Positions 11,746 to 25,942 of a stretch of DNA of 64,000 nt are shown piece after piece. The stretch is taken from assembly GCA_035048495.1 (NCBI GenBank), contig CM068547.1:24373913-24437912 (forward strand), in the 5' to 3' direction. The DNA is from Euptelea pleiosperma (taxonomy: Eukaryota; Streptophyta; Magnoliopsida; Ranunculales; Eupteleaceae). The position numbers and the translations under genes are program-made. Numbering within the stretch: the stretch's first letter is position 1; the number at the start of each line of letters is the position of its first letter. A model generated the notes under the pieces. That model ran no database searches. It was given only the letters and a program-made list of their open reading frames with translations, and was not told where the DNA came from.

Positions 11746-12420
11746 GTTTGCGCTTGCTGAGGACAAACAATCACAGAATATGCCGCCCCCAAAAAAGCAA
11801 AGGCTCAGAATATGCCACCCCCACTGAAGGTAAAGACTCAGAAACAGAAGGTGTATAGTACTACGAAAGGTACACCCATCAAGTATGTAGAATTTTTTCC
11901 TATAGGAGTCATACCATACATCTTGGATGTCTAATATGTATATGGTGTTGGTAATTGTGGCTACAGAGTCGTTGCAAGTCTGTTGGTCATGGATGAGAAT
12001 AGTGGTTGGAAGCAGGTGAGATATGAACTTGCAGATCAGTTGGTATTCCATTGCTCTGACTATGCTCAATTATTTGGCGATGATACCTGTGTTGCTGAGC
12101 TACTGAAAGCATTGACATTCTATGAAGATGGCATGATACCTAAATATACTTGGTTGACTATGCCGGACATAGGGCATCTTATAGCATCTCGCTACAACTG
12201 CATTTTTGTCCAGCTTTCATTGTGCCAATGTTTCACATGTGCCCATCTATTCACAACACCATCAGCGGTTTACCAAATATTTGCCATGGGATTCGTGAAT
12301 GATAACCATTGGGTAAAGATTTTTTTGGAACCTGGAAGTCCGATACCGCAAACAAGTGATATGTGGAGAAGGTATCATTACCAAGTAGCTCAAGGCTGGG
12401 ACACTCCGTACCTTGAATGA
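11746..12420 (+). pseudogene. OTU-like cysteine protease domain fused behind the transposase
   Basis: After a frameshift downstream of the transposase, the sequence continues with a Pro/Lys/Gln-rich linker and FFPIGVIPYILDV. An OTU-like domain follows: GVGNCGYRVVASL holds the expected catalytic Cys in a G-x-GNC-x-(F/Y)R setting (11946 on), then WKQVRYELADQL, and MGFVNDNHWVKI holds the expected catalytic His (12285 on). OTU enzymes remove ubiquitin; its use in transposons is unknown. The 12420 stop ends the frame. At least one stop (about 11932) and a frameshift separate it from the transposase, so the ancestral gene was probably one long transposase-OTU protein. Assignment rests on motif order only. 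Confidence 0.7.
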
Positions 12421-13612
12421 ATGGATTAGTTCAGAAGCCTTGTTGAGCATAGGGTTGTCTTACGGGAGGGTCCATATGATATCCCTAGTGACTAGTGACT
12501 GAGGCATATTTGCCACAGTTTTTTTGTTGGCGTGTGAGATAACTTTTTCGAGGCTTGTGTGCCATTTTATGATGTACATGTCATACATTGTAAATGTCAA
12601 CACACTATAAATGTCAATACAATGCAACTTTTGATGTCAATACATTGCCTACTTGTACAATGCACATATTACATTGCATAAACAAATCCATATAGTCCAT
12701 TTTCAAGTCGAAAACATATCCAAGACACCCAACATTGAAAAAATTGACAACACAAATTTTTTGGCTAAAACGGTAGGGCAACACCGATATAGGTAGCAGT
12801 TGAATCGACAACCCACTACTGATAAAAACCCTATCTATTTCGGCAGACTCCGTCGTTTCATTATGAAAATATTAAAATGACAAAAATAATGGTTCTAGAA
12901 GGACAACAGTGGACGACTACCATTAATCATGGGCCATATCGACTCTGAGCAACCGATATAAATTACCTAAATCAGTACTAGGTTACCAATATAATTCAAT
13001 ACGAATCAACATCCCGCTACCGATATCTAGTGGGACTAATCGGTCTGTGCACACCGTTTTATGGGCAAAACGGTAGCCTCTACCGATCTCCCATTGACAT
13101 GATTGATATGCCCCACCGTTTATATATACTACATTCTTTTTCTAAACGGCAGGTCCTGCCCATAAGAACAGCATAACGGTACCTATGTACCGATGTTGTT
13201 TGTTAGATATCGGTACTGAGATACCGTTTGAGGTTCAGAAATGAACATTAAAGATGATTTTCTATTTTTTTTATATCGACAGTGGTTTGCTGTTATGGGC
13301 AGTGATGATATCGGTAGAGGGCCATCGATATACTTTTACATACATCGGTACCTTGGCACTGATATTGGTAGCATTTCAGATCTGTAAGACCAACTTTTTT
13401 GAGTTAAATTTTTTTTCCGCAATATAAATTTTGTCTGATACTACATTAGTACTCGACTATACAATGTCCTAAACATTTCAAATATGCGCAATAAGTACAT
13501 TTAGTTGTTTAATACATAAATGTCCCTAATGGGGACCCAATAGAACAACATGAGGTCATTTTCTTCTCATCGATGACGACTCTCCCTCTTTCCCTTTCTC
13601 CTTTCTCGTGCT
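12421..13612. other. Noncoding MULE stretch rich in ACCGATA/TATCGGT motifs
   Basis: No gene is visible. From about 12770 to 13375 the sequence carries many copies, on both strands, of short motifs of the ACCGATA/TATCGGTA and AACGGTA type. It lies between the OTU stop and the CACTA insertion. Dense short motifs in both orientations resemble subterminal transposase-binding sites of plant DNA transposons, but no matching terminal repeat was found here. Confidence 0.5.
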
Positions 13613-14348
13613 TGACACTACACCAAAAGGCGGGAAAAACGACGGTCCGTCATTTTTTTCAATAAACAATGGACTTGGTCTGCTGTCGGGTTCGTCAGTT
13701 TTTTCTCCGTGGTTTTTTGGCTAAAAAAATGATGGATTAGTTCCGTCCTTAAAGTATGACGGACCTAATCCGACATTTATTTTAGTTACCAAATCGACGA
13801 ATTTGGTCCATCATTTTAGAATAGACGGACAATAACCGTCATTTTTATCGGCGTCAAAATGTCTGTTGCTTTGTTGTGGAAAATTAAAAAAAAAAATTAA
13901 TCCCAAAAACAAAATCATATTAAAGTTGGGGGCAAGATTTTCTGATCATTTTGAAAAATAATTAATTAATCCCACCGAAAAAACATGTGCTACCATAAAT
14001 TAAATTTGTTTGAATCGAGCAAAAGATGAAATTAGTAATGCTTAGACCGAACAAACCTTTATAATGCTTGCATTGTTGAAGTTCAATATAAACCAACTGA
14101 TGGAACTCAAAATAACAGTAAAAATAATAAATAAATAAATGGGACGGGATATTTGACACAACATTGTGAGGCCCACATGGAGATTCACGGCCTTCTCCAC
14201 ACAACACTTTAGTAACCATAACTTGATTGTACACATAATGCAATACATTAAACTAAAAATCTAACCGCAAGTCAAGAAGAAGGAAATATACGAAAGAAAA
14301 AATGGGAGCAGCTACAACTTTGGATTTAATAAATGGCTCAGACCTGAG

Positions 14349-15415
14349 TTGTCCATGGGGTTTCTAGCAGCTACCAGCTCAATCTCCTTGATGTCAACCA
14401 CCGCAACATCGGAGGTGAGGAAGATTCTAGCCACGGAGGCTGCATACTTGAAGCAACATCTCACCACCTGATTTCAAAATACGACAATCTATTAGATTTT
14501 AGACCAAATTTAAGCATTAGAAATTGTGATAAATCAGCAGTACAATGATTTAAAAGACAGTTTAATGTGCAACTCAGCCAACAATAAACCTGGTAAAACT
14601 CAATCTCGAACCAAGATATTAGCAACTAACATCACACAATGCGGCTTAACCAACTTACACACCTCTTAAGAGGAAAACTCTAATCCCTGACAAGACTCGG
14701 CTCTCATATTGTTCAAAAAAATGACTGACATATTATGACTAGCAGCATGCCTTACATCAGATGACTTGTCATTTCCTAATAGTTTCAAAGTAAAACTCAA
14801 TCTTGAACCAAGATATTAGCAACTAACATCACACAATGCGGCTTAACCAACTTACACACCTCTTAAGAGGAAAACTCTAATCTCTGACAAGACTCGGCTC
14901 TCATATTGTTCAAAAAAATGACCGACCTATTATGACTAGTAGCATGCATTACATCAGATGACTTGTCATTTCCTAATAGTTTCAAGTCATTCCTACATCA
15001 TTTCTATTTTTTTTTTCAAATACAAGTGCAGCTTTAAATCCCAAGCGATACTTCAAATGAAAGCAACAAGAGTAGGTCAACTCATCATCCTCATGATGTG
15101 AAAATAAAATTCATAGTAGTGTAAATTACCTTGGTATAGGATAAATTCTTCTAGTAGCCATCAAATCCTCATATTTCACAGTTGCAACATTGTAACCATA
15201 CTTAGGATTGTCGCTGGAGAGCACCTGAAGAAAGAACAAAATAGAACAACACCAGTCAACTAGATATTTGAGCTTGCATATACACCAAATGGTCCTTCAT
15301 AAATTTATATAAAATGTAGCAGCTAATATAGGTACAAGATGCACGAATACCTTCTTCATGACCACGCTCCCATTGTCACCCACATTTTTGGCAATTAACT
15401 TTAGCGGATATACTC
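14349..15415 (-). pseudogene. Captured CPN60-beta (chloroplast chaperonin) gene fragment
   Basis: Three exon-like blocks on the minus strand match the C-terminal part of plant chloroplast chaperonin-60 beta. They are YPLKLIAKNVGDNGSVVMKK (about 15344-15403), VLSSDNPKYGYNVATVKYED (about 15165-15225) and VVRCCFKYAASVARIFLTSD... followed by ARNPMDNSG (about 14349-14468). Their order and spacing, with splice-site-like GT and AG at the ends, show capture as genomic DNA with introns. The family sequence normally reads PAGNPMDNSGYGY at the end. Changes in conserved residues and the missing rest of the gene make it a pseudogene. Calls rest on remembered family motifs. Confidence 0.85.
14593..14986. 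repeat. Two-copy tandem duplication, 197-bp unit
   Basis: The block beginning GTAAAACTCAATCT at 14593 is repeated at 14790 with only scattered differences. It lies in the intron-like space between two CPN60-beta exon blocks within the CACTA element. Confidence 0.92.
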
Positions 15416-15429
15416 AATGCCCTCTAACA

Positions 15430-18066
<2,637 letters not shown>

Positions 18067-18439
18067 CGTCGATTAATTTCTTGCTGTTATGGCGTTGGAA
18101 ACCAAAAAGGAGTTTTTTTTTTGTTGCAAAACCCTAACTTGCATAAATCGACCTATGACTTGATCTCAAGCTAGGGTTTCATAGAGAGAGAATAAGAATA
18201 AAATGATACACTTATAAAATGGCAGAAACGGCGAAGGGTAAGGAACGACGAAGGGTTGCACAGAGGGCGAACGGTAGAAAATGACCAACTACAAAAGAAG
18301 GAAACGGGAAAAGAGAGAGAGAGAGGGAGAAAAAGGAAATGAGAGGGAGGGAAAATAGGGTTGTTTTTTGTGATTAAGTAATTGAAAAAGGAGAAAAGAT
18401 GTAATACGGTATTCCTGACAAGTTTCGCCATGCGAAAGC

Positions 18440-18785
18440 ACATTTTTGATACCCACAGTTGCCATCTGGGCCCACTAACTGCATGGATGTTCAGCTCACC
18501 CTTTGTGGGATATACAGACCAAAAATCACTATGATCAGTAATCTCTAGCCATTAGAATTTGGTACCTTTTAATGTGTGATTCTACCCGTTGGATTCAACC
18601 TTTTTTAGTAATAAAACTAACCACTAAAAATATCTAACGGGCTGATTTTTTATAGGAATGTTTAGCAAGGGATGGCTAAACATCCATGCGGTTAGTGCTT
18701 CATGATGGAAGTGGTGAGTAATAAATATCCTGCTTCCTCCCACCAAAAAGCGTGACGTATATACCCTGTTAGATCACGACCCTCT
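18440..18785. repeat. Foldback element inside the CACTA
   Basis: The left arm (GCCATCTGGGCCCACTAACTGCATGGATGTT..., from about 18463) is inversely repeated by the right arm (AAACATCCATGCGGTTAGTG... to about 18720). It belongs to the same family as the copies at 23748, 34891 and 36386. No coding capacity. Confidence 0.75.
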
Positions 18786-18993
18786 GAAAATGACTAAAAC
18801 TGCCACAATTATAAATGTAAGACTTAGTCCGTCATTTTATAAAAAGACACAAAATACAACGGACTTGGTCCGTTTTTGTCTTTAAAAATGGCCTAAGTCT
18901 GTCATTTTTTCGCACCTTTTCAAAACGACGGACTTGGTCTATTGTTTTTCGCGCCTTTTTGGTTAATAATTTCCTCAAATTGGTGTAGTGTGA

Positions 18994-20780
18994 TCCCTCG
19001 CTCACATTGCTTTGAAGGACATTATATATCTGCTTGTTTCTTTCAATCAAGGCATCAACATCATCTAAGCAAAACGAGTCTTGGAGGAGACTCATTGCTT
19101 GATCCCTTTGTGCAACCTGTGTACAAACATATGCATTGTTAATTCACTATTGATTACTTGTGTACAATGAACATCAGTTTGAATAAGATGCTTACCTAAG
19201 AATCATATGATCCAACGGTAGGTGGATCTGTCGGAGCCATTTGTGCCTTTTGCACTCTTGGATCATACCCACACCTATTATCAGGGTTCTACACATGAAT
19301 GTATGAAATCCTATGGAACCATGCAAGATAATTATTTTTACAGTCTGATGTATTCACAATTGATCTCCACGTGCCCTCATGGATAATACATGGTTATACT
19401 ATTGATCCTAGAAGTGATCTAGCACAGCATAGACAACCTTGCTTATATTGTTTACTTTTGGCTCATCGCATGGCTTCTATCGGCTCTAGTGGAGGGGAAG
19501 TGATACTCTATCCAAATTGTCGTAAAACCCGGGCAGGATGAAATGGTTCTACGATATGAAAGCAGCTCAAGGGACCAGTGAATAAAGCAATATCAATAAA
19601 TGGATATGCACCCCCCATCTCTTTATATGGGTCCCACGTGACCTACAATAAATATAAAGTAAACGTGTTTGATGAAGACGTAATCATAAAAAAAATGAGT
19701 ATATAACAAGACATGTAAAAGTTATTACCTCATGTGCTTCGAAAAAGTCAAGTGCCTCCGTAACACTCTCAAATTGGCCTTTGGATCTCCACCTAATGGT
19801 GTTAGAAACCAACGTTTGGCTCATGGATCGCCAATTTTGAACTCTAGATTTGGCGTTGGTCTTGTAAATGGAAAGTGTTCATAGACCCATGCCTACAACA
19901 CATCAAAAATGATAAACAAAAGTAGCTCAAAGTATTAAATATAAATATATATTTGAAAAATATACCTCCACTAGTGTCAAATAGCTAGCAATCTACTTTA
20001 CTCCTGACTTTGACGCTAATCCCAACTGTCGGTATAGATATGTCAGAGCACCTACCACCCTAGTGTATGTAGCTACTTCTCTGAGGTCCCGCAAGAGTTG
20101 AAGATACATAATAGGTACCCTTTTTCCAGTCTTGTGTACACCCCAGCAAATACAAAATATGTCACCTTACAACGTACTCACACTGCTCATTAGAAGGATT
20201 CGTATCAAGGTTTTCAAAGATAAGCCTCAGCCACTTCATCTTTACTGTGTTGCCCTTATTCAAAACTAGCTCAGTTATGGCAACATGTTGCTTGACCCCC
20301 AACGTCTCTACAAGCAAGTGAACGACTTGCTGGGGTGACAACGCATCCAACCTTGTCACCGAACGACCTTCACTTGGGATACGTATAATCTGGTACATAT
20401 CGTCCCAGGTGATCGTTATCTCACCAAATGGGAGATGGAATGTATTTGTCTAAGGGTACCACCTCTCAACAAACCCTGAAATAAGTACTCAATTGTTTGT
20501 TTTATACGAATATATTGCCAAATTAAACAACCCTGTATGTCTTAACACAATCCTAAAATGACATGGCGTAGTGGACCAATCCAAGTCTCTTGATTTTTAT
20601 GGTATATTGTATGCATCTAAGTAGCGATTGTTCCTACATATTAGTAACATATATTAGTAACACATATTATAAACAATGGGTCAAATATGACATCTATTTT
20701 TACTTTATGCTCCCAGATAAAGTAAGCATCATGCGTTTTGAAACTTTTCAAAATTGCAGGATTAAAAGGACATCCGGGGA
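18994..20780 (-). pseudogene. Plant mobile domain (PMD) gene, core part
   Basis: On the minus strand, blocks of the plant mobile domain follow in order. They are GFVERWYP then FHLPFGEITITWDDMYQI (about 20390-20480), RIPSEGRSVTRLD, MKWLRLIFENLD, a frameshift near 20163, VVGALTYLYRQLGLASKSG (about 20000-20065), AWVYEHFPFTRP (about 19890) and ARVLRQFG (about 19520). PMD occurs in plant MAIN/MAIL proteins and in transposons. In-frame stops (after WYP, within GDP-AKRW) and the frameshift show it is broken. It is convergent to the transposase-OTU gene in the same MULE. The CACTA inserted next to its 3' end. Confidence 0.75.
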
Positions 20781-20826
20781 ACCCACCATGTAAAATTGTA
20801 GCGTATTGGGGGTGTACACGATAGTA

Positions 20827-21180
20827 CTATTTTTTCGGATCGACTGCTTCTTTTACCAAGACATCTTCTTCTTCTTCTGTCGAGCCTTCTTCTTCTTCTT
20901 CTTCTCCTTCTTCTTCTACTAAGGCTTCGTCTTCTTCTGTCAATGCTTCTGACACGTCATCTTCTTCTTCTTCAACTTGTTCATCATATTGAATGTAACG
21001 AAATAGTTCATCCATAATTTGTCGTTGTTGTTGTATATCTGGCCATTCTTTACGGCTTCTTCTTTCAGACGCCGTATGAGAAATCATGGGAGGTGGTGGC
21101 GGAGGAGGATTTGACGTACTAGGAGAGTTACTCTTTCCTATAACTTTATGAATTGCTCGACGCATTGTTATCGAAACCAA
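20827..21180 (-). pseudogene. Acidic, proline-containing first exon of the PMD gene
   Basis: An open frame of 117 codons starts with MVSITMRRAIHKV. It has a run of seven prolines, then a region very rich in Glu (EEEDD, EEEGEEEEEEG). It ends just before PMD-like sequence (YYRVHPQY then HGGFPG). It could be the N-terminal exon of the PMD gene or a separate remnant. No enzyme motif. The low-complexity acidic tail alone gives no function. Confidence 0.45.
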
Positions 21181-22225
21181 TCAATCAATACCATTCAAAA
21201 ACTTAAAATAAACAACTTAAGATGTAACATCACGTATACATTTTGAAACGTAAGATTCATTATATACAAATTCTCTGAGACATTTTATCAAACAGTTTAT
21301 ACCCACAATAAACATTCAACAAGTAATGTAGGTTATTCGATGCATTACGAAGAAAAATATATAAGAACAATATAATGACTTACCTTGGATTTGGTGGCGA
21401 AAAATAATATTTTCTTGTAAAAATCAAAAAATCTCCTTGAGTGGAACAAGAATGATGGGTTTCGGTGGATAAAGACCGAAAAATCTCCTTGAGTGGAACA
21501 AGATGATTTGGTGAAGGTAGATCAATCACTTTCAATGGAGTCTGTAGGAGAAAAATATTTGATCTCATCCTACACAATCTTCGAGATTAAAATGATTCAT
21601 ATCTCGAGGTAGATCTGCCAGGTGGATAGAATCTGATGCACTTACGATTCTGAACTCCTCACTGCAACTGACGAGATGATTTCTTCAGGGACGGCGGTGG
21701 TGCACCTGTTGACAATACTCCGACGCTCAAGTCAGTATCTAGTCTCTCTTCTAGATCGATTACTCAAGCAAAAAGAGTTATTAAGAAAGTCTTCTTAATC
21801 TTAGATCAAATGATTAAGATCCTTTTCCCAGTTTTAGACATAATGTATTTATAGACTGAGAATTGGCATGACTGATCTGCTACGCGACTACTTCTCGTTA
21901 GTTAGATCCGATCCAGGAAGAATCTATTAGATACAACTTCTTCATGTTGGATCTAAACTTCTCTCATTCAATTAGATCTAAAACAGCTGAGGTGTCAGCT
22001 GTTGTGACAGATATTTTGAATGAAAGAAAGTGACATGAATATGATAATGATCGAATCTGCTGCCAAGTGGCATTTCTACATAGACGCTCAATGTGTACTT
22101 GATCCATTGGTTTGGGATACTTATCTGTTTAGATGAGTTTTGATGTCATACTTGTAGGGAAAGGAAGAAAGCTTCACCTGTTAAGTATAGATGTAAATAC
22201 TGACGAGAATGATTGATTGTCTTGA
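21181..22225. other. MULE right part, noncoding
   Basis: No gene is recognisable. Around 21410-21500 a short sequence (AAATCTCCTTGAGTGGAACAAG) is directly repeated. The rest is unique-looking AT-rich DNA between the PMD gene and a minisatellite. Confidence 0.5.
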
Positions 22226-22545
22226 TCACCAAGTATAATGTTGAATTCGTCGGGACAGCTTGAATGCTAATCCCGTCATATATAATGATGAACTTGTCGG
22301 GATGAGTTGAATGTCAATCCCATCAAGTATGGTATTGAACTTGTCGGGATGAGTTTAATGCCAATCTCGTCAATCGGATGAGTTGAATGTCAATCCCGTC
22401 AAGTATGGCGTTGAACTTGTCGGGATGAGTTTAATGTCAATCTCGTTAAGGTGTTGAACTGTCGAGATGAGTTTAATGTCAATCCTGTCAAGTAAGGTGT
22501 TATATAATTTTATCGGGAAGGATTGAATGCCTTACTGACAAATTT
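22226..22545. repeat. Irregular minisatellite in the MULE
   Basis: About six degenerate copies of a 40-60 bp unit containing CTTGTCGGGATGAGTTGAATG then TCAATCCCGTCAAGTATGG. Some copies are shortened, so the spacing varies. Confidence 0.85.
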
Positions 22546-22983
22546 ATTGCTAAACCTTTAATGAATTCCATTACTTACCTGTCTAGACATGCAATTTCTT
22601 CGGGCGTCTCATCTGACACGTGGCTCCATCTGTTTACAAGTGACATGCGACTGAAAAAGGTTGATAGTTGTCTCTGCAGATCTCTTTGGCACATTTATTC
22701 ACGCGTGCTTCAAGATGTCAGATGTCGATCTTTTGTATCTCACACATGCTTTGTTAGTGACACATGGAACCATCTCATTGGCCAAAAAATACGGTACCCA
22801 CAGAGTCTTCGGTGGAGGATGATTTGGTGGAGTATGATTTGGTGGCCCTCGATGGACTCTTCGGTGGAGGGAGGATGAAGTGATAAATCTCATTCAATGG
22901 TATCTCGGTCTATGATTTTTTTAGATGGGTGTGTCTATGAAGTGGGTGTATATAAGTTGGATGCAACTTATAGTATGTGTAGA
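22546..22983. other. Subterminal MULE region
   Basis: No gene. Short direct repeats TTCGGTGGAGGATGATTTGG, GGAGTATGATTTGG and CTTCGGTGGAGG cluster at 22806-22875. It leads into the right terminal repeat. Confidence 0.5.
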
Positions 22984-23032
22984 TAAGTTGTGGGTGTAAC
23001 TAAAAAAACAGTGTGTGCAATTAACGCTACCC
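22984..23032 (-). repeat. MULE right terminal inverted repeat
   Basis: Reverse complement of the left end: TAAGTTGTGGGTGTAAC ... GTGTGTGCAATTAACG. It ends in ACCCC, next to resumed LINE codons. Confidence 0.85.
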
Positions 23033-23210
23033 CTTTGTCATCGTGAATGTAATTATTCTACGGACTGCATAGCCTCCTTGGCTTTCTCTTGGACTAATAC
23101 TTTTATTTGGTCTTCCCCTCCCCCTGGGTTATTCCTTTTTGTAAGAGAGAGAGAGAGGCTTGGCTTCGAATATTTAAGATAATGATCTGGTTGACAAAAA
23201 AAACTCTTGC
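23033..23210 (+). pseudogene. L1-type LINE, end of RNase H (third part)
   Basis: The frame CHRECNYSTDCIASLAFSWT continues directly from VRFVFC at 9014 across the MULE. This is the typical end of plant L1 RNase H (residues around N-x-x-A-x-x-L-A). The 3' end of the LINE lies a little downstream (near 23200); no clear poly(A) tail is visible. Confidence 0.75.
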
Positions 23211-23407
23211 TTATAGATGATCTTAGGGGTGCTAGCAAGCAATGCTTTAATGCAAGAAAATTCCTTAAAAGCCACGTATTTGAATTAAAATATGTATTTT
23301 TCTTGTCTTTTCTTGTGTTGTGTATATGCTGTTAAAAGGTAATTCCTTCCTGAGAAAATTTTTGACCGTGGCATTTTTTATCTCGACATTGAGCCACAAC
23401 TAAAAAT

Positions 23408-23682
23408 GCCATGTGGCACACTCTTAGAGATCATTAACCGTATGGATGTTTGAATCATTCCAGGTCCACCTGCATACCAAAACTCAGTCTGATTGGTGGT
23501 TTCTACGCATTGGATACCAGTACCGCAAAATAATGCTCAAATCCCACGGTTGAAAATGAACCATGAAAAAGACTCAATTTAACCGATAGAAACCACCAAT
23601 CAGGCTAATTTTAGTATGCAGGTCCACCTAAGGATGCTTCAAACATTGGTACAGTCAATGATGTCTAAGAAGTTGCCACGTG
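23408..23682. repeat. Foldback element
   Basis: The left arm GCCATGTGGCACACTC ... CATTAACCGTATGGATGTTT ... AGGTCCACCTGCATACC ... GATTGGTGGTTTCTA is inversely repeated at 23582-23682. It has about 100-bp imperfect arms and a short spacer. It shares core words with the other foldback copies. Confidence 0.8.
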
Positions 23683-23747
23683 GGTTTTTAGATGCTGCCC
23701 AGACGCTCGGATGAAAAAAAAAATACTAGGATAAAAAAATGGGTCGT

Positions 23748-24138
23748 GATGTAACAAGGTATACCTGAGATCTTTTTATTTGCGGAAGCGGCATTTTTGG
23801 TAGTCACCACTGCCATCTGGGCCCACTGACTGCTTGGATGTTTAGCCCACCCTTTAATAGACCTTCATACAAAAAATCAGCTTGTTTAATGAATTTTAGC
23901 CGTTGGTTTTAGTACTCAAATGATGGTCGTATTCAACGGCTATAAGAATGCCTTAAATGGTGCTAAAAAGTGTTAAAATCTAATGGTTATAAATTACCAA
24001 TCAAGGTGATTTTTGGCACGTATATCCACCAAGGGTGAGATAAACATCCAAGCGGTCAGTGGGCCCAGATGGCAGCGATGGCTACCAAAAATCCCGCTTC
24101 CGCAAATGAACAGTTTCAGGCATACCTTGTTACATCGT
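23748..24138. repeat. Foldback element with long arms
   Basis: The ends GATGTAACAAGGTATACCTGA and its near-complement at 24118-24138 are the outer arms. Inside, TTTGCGGAAGCGG(C/G)ATTTTTGG and CTGCCATCTGGGCCCACTGAC continue the inverted repeat to about 23855 and 24030. It is non-coding, and the open frames over it are palindrome artefacts. Confidence 0.88.
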
Positions 24139-24242
24139 TTTCCTAAAAAAATTTCTCCTCCATTCTTGGGACTTGGGAGAGAGTACAACGTAAGTGCGAG
24201 CTTGCTAAGTTGTCGAGACGTGTGAGTAAACCTAGATATGTA

Positions 24243-24408
24243 AAACTTCCATCACACGAAATTGAAAATCACACAATCACAAGCCAATGAGTTCTCGGCA
24301 AGTACACAAGTGCTTTTGCTACGTACCCATTGCTTTCGCTTTTAGGTGTACGTGCCGAGAACTCATTGGCTGTGTTTGTGTGATTTGCAATCCCATTGTG
24401 ACAGAAGT
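24243..24408. repeat. Near-perfect hairpin (small foldback MITE)
   Basis: GCCAATGAGTTCTCGGCA (24283-24300) is exactly complementary to TGCCGAGAACTCATTGGC (24353-24370). Flanking arms extend the pairing to roughly 24243 and 24408, around a loop of about 40 bases. This is a precursor-like hairpin about 1.5 kb upstream of the VAP start. Confidence 0.9.
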
Positions 24409-24784
24409 TTTACTCAACCTAGATCCGCTTCCCCAAATAAAAACAAAAACAAATTTTGCTGCAGTCGCTCTCGTTGCAGCGTGGTGCGGTGATTGAGATG
24501 GGTCACTTGATTAAGTGACCAAAACTGGATTTGTTCACCTATGGATGGGGAAGACATCCATACGATCAGGTTACTTGTCTTTAAGAATGTACCACGTGGC
24601 TTATACTGTGGTGACGTCCGCCATCAAGATTTGTTCGAGCTGCAGCAACAAGATTTTCAAGTACGACGTACCTTTCACAGACACGTGGATGGGTCCCACT
24701 TCCAGACTGGCACTTAATTTCGAGTAACCGAGCGTCAGCGATACCTTTTTTCCTCACGGACTTCTTTGATCGCAGACGCTCACA

Positions 24785-25275
24785 GCCGTCCGTATATGCC
24801 ACATGGCCTACTTTTAGAGACCACTGACCGCATGGATGTTGGCACATACCTACATGGACCTACGGGCCTAAAAAAAAACCCACTATGATTGGTGATTTCT
24901 AACCGTTTATATTTGAGTCTTTTCTGATACGATCATTTTTTGTGGTTAACAGATCTGACGGTTAGAAATCACTAATAACTCAGTGTAGCTACACCTAGGA
25001 TTCGGCTATGATCGCTGACCGTATGGATGTTTGGCCCAACCCTCGGTGAACCTAGAGAGCAAATTAGCTTGATTAGTGATTTCTAGGCGTTGGATTGGAG
25101 TCTTTTTCTTGGGTTGATTTTCAACCGTGGGATTTGAGCATTATTTGGGGTACAAGATATAAAGGTTTGAAATTACTAATTGGGCCGAGTTTTTTATGTA
25201 GGTTTACCTCGGGATGGGTCAAACATCGATACAGTCAGTGATCTCTAATAGTATGCCACATGGTTACATAATGTG
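24785..25275. repeat. Compound foldback region
   Basis: ATATGCCACATGGCCTACTTTTAGAGACCACTGACCGCATGG at the left pairs imperfectly with the right part (ACAGTCAGTGATCTCTAATAGTATGCCACATGG). An extra internal ATCGCTGACCGTATGGATGTTTGGCC near 25011 suggests two nested or fused copies. Written here in parts; the arms are imperfect. Confidence 0.65.
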
Positions 25276-25942
25276 GTCCGTCATCAACGTTGATGACGGA
25301 TTCAGTCAACAAAGTTCTACTCGTCCGTGTCCACGTGGCTCATAGACGTCCGTGATCGTCCGTTAAAAAAAGACTCCGCGTCAGCAACGCGTTGGAAGAC
25401 ACGTGTCGGTACTAGGCGAGATCCTTCTCTGTAGCGATGAAGCGCTGTCATCAATTATCAAGCAGTTCGCTCTCATTTTGCGTTCATGCCGAAAACGAAT
25501 GAAGAAGAAAGGATTAATGAGAGGGAGGGTGTGCAGGATAAGAACTTGACCTCTCTTTCTCTCTCTATATTTCCCTCTTTTCATCTCAACGGAAACCCTA
25601 GATTTTCGATCTTCTCGAATTCTCTGAAGTAATCATCAGACATCAGCACCGATTTTCATGGAGATCTCTTCGAATTGAATTTGGACCGAGCATTCCGTCA
25701 TTTTCGCCGTTAGTTCCACTGCATGTTAACGGTAATTCCTCTTCGGAGCCACATTTGTGAGTTCTTCGATCCTGAATTTTCGTTAGATTTCTGTTTTTCT
25801 TTTGTCCTTTTCTGTTTGATTTGATTCTCTTTCTTGGTCGAGCTCGAGCTGCAATTTTTTTTATCTAGGTATTACTATTTTATGGCAGGTTTTGGTCGGT
25901 TTTAGGGCTTGATCCTCGTTTTGAGATCAATCTAGTGCAATC
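25276..25942 (+). promoter_or_regulatory. VAP upstream region and 5' leader
   Basis: The stretch between the foldback cluster and the VAP start codon holds the likely promoter and leader. A leader intron is plausible between a GGTAATTC donor near 25730 and TTATGGCAG acceptor near 25889. The transcription start cannot be placed from sequence alone. Confidence 0.4.

Noticed and set aside
11641..12069. 142-codon antisense open frame over the MULE OTU region
   Set aside because: It is the shadow of the + strand transposase/OTU coding sequence, with no domain of its own.
20827..21180. Independent acidic nuclear protein gene
   Set aside because: It lies within a MULE just upstream of a PMD gene on the same strand and is mostly low complexity. 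More likely the first exon of that broken gene.
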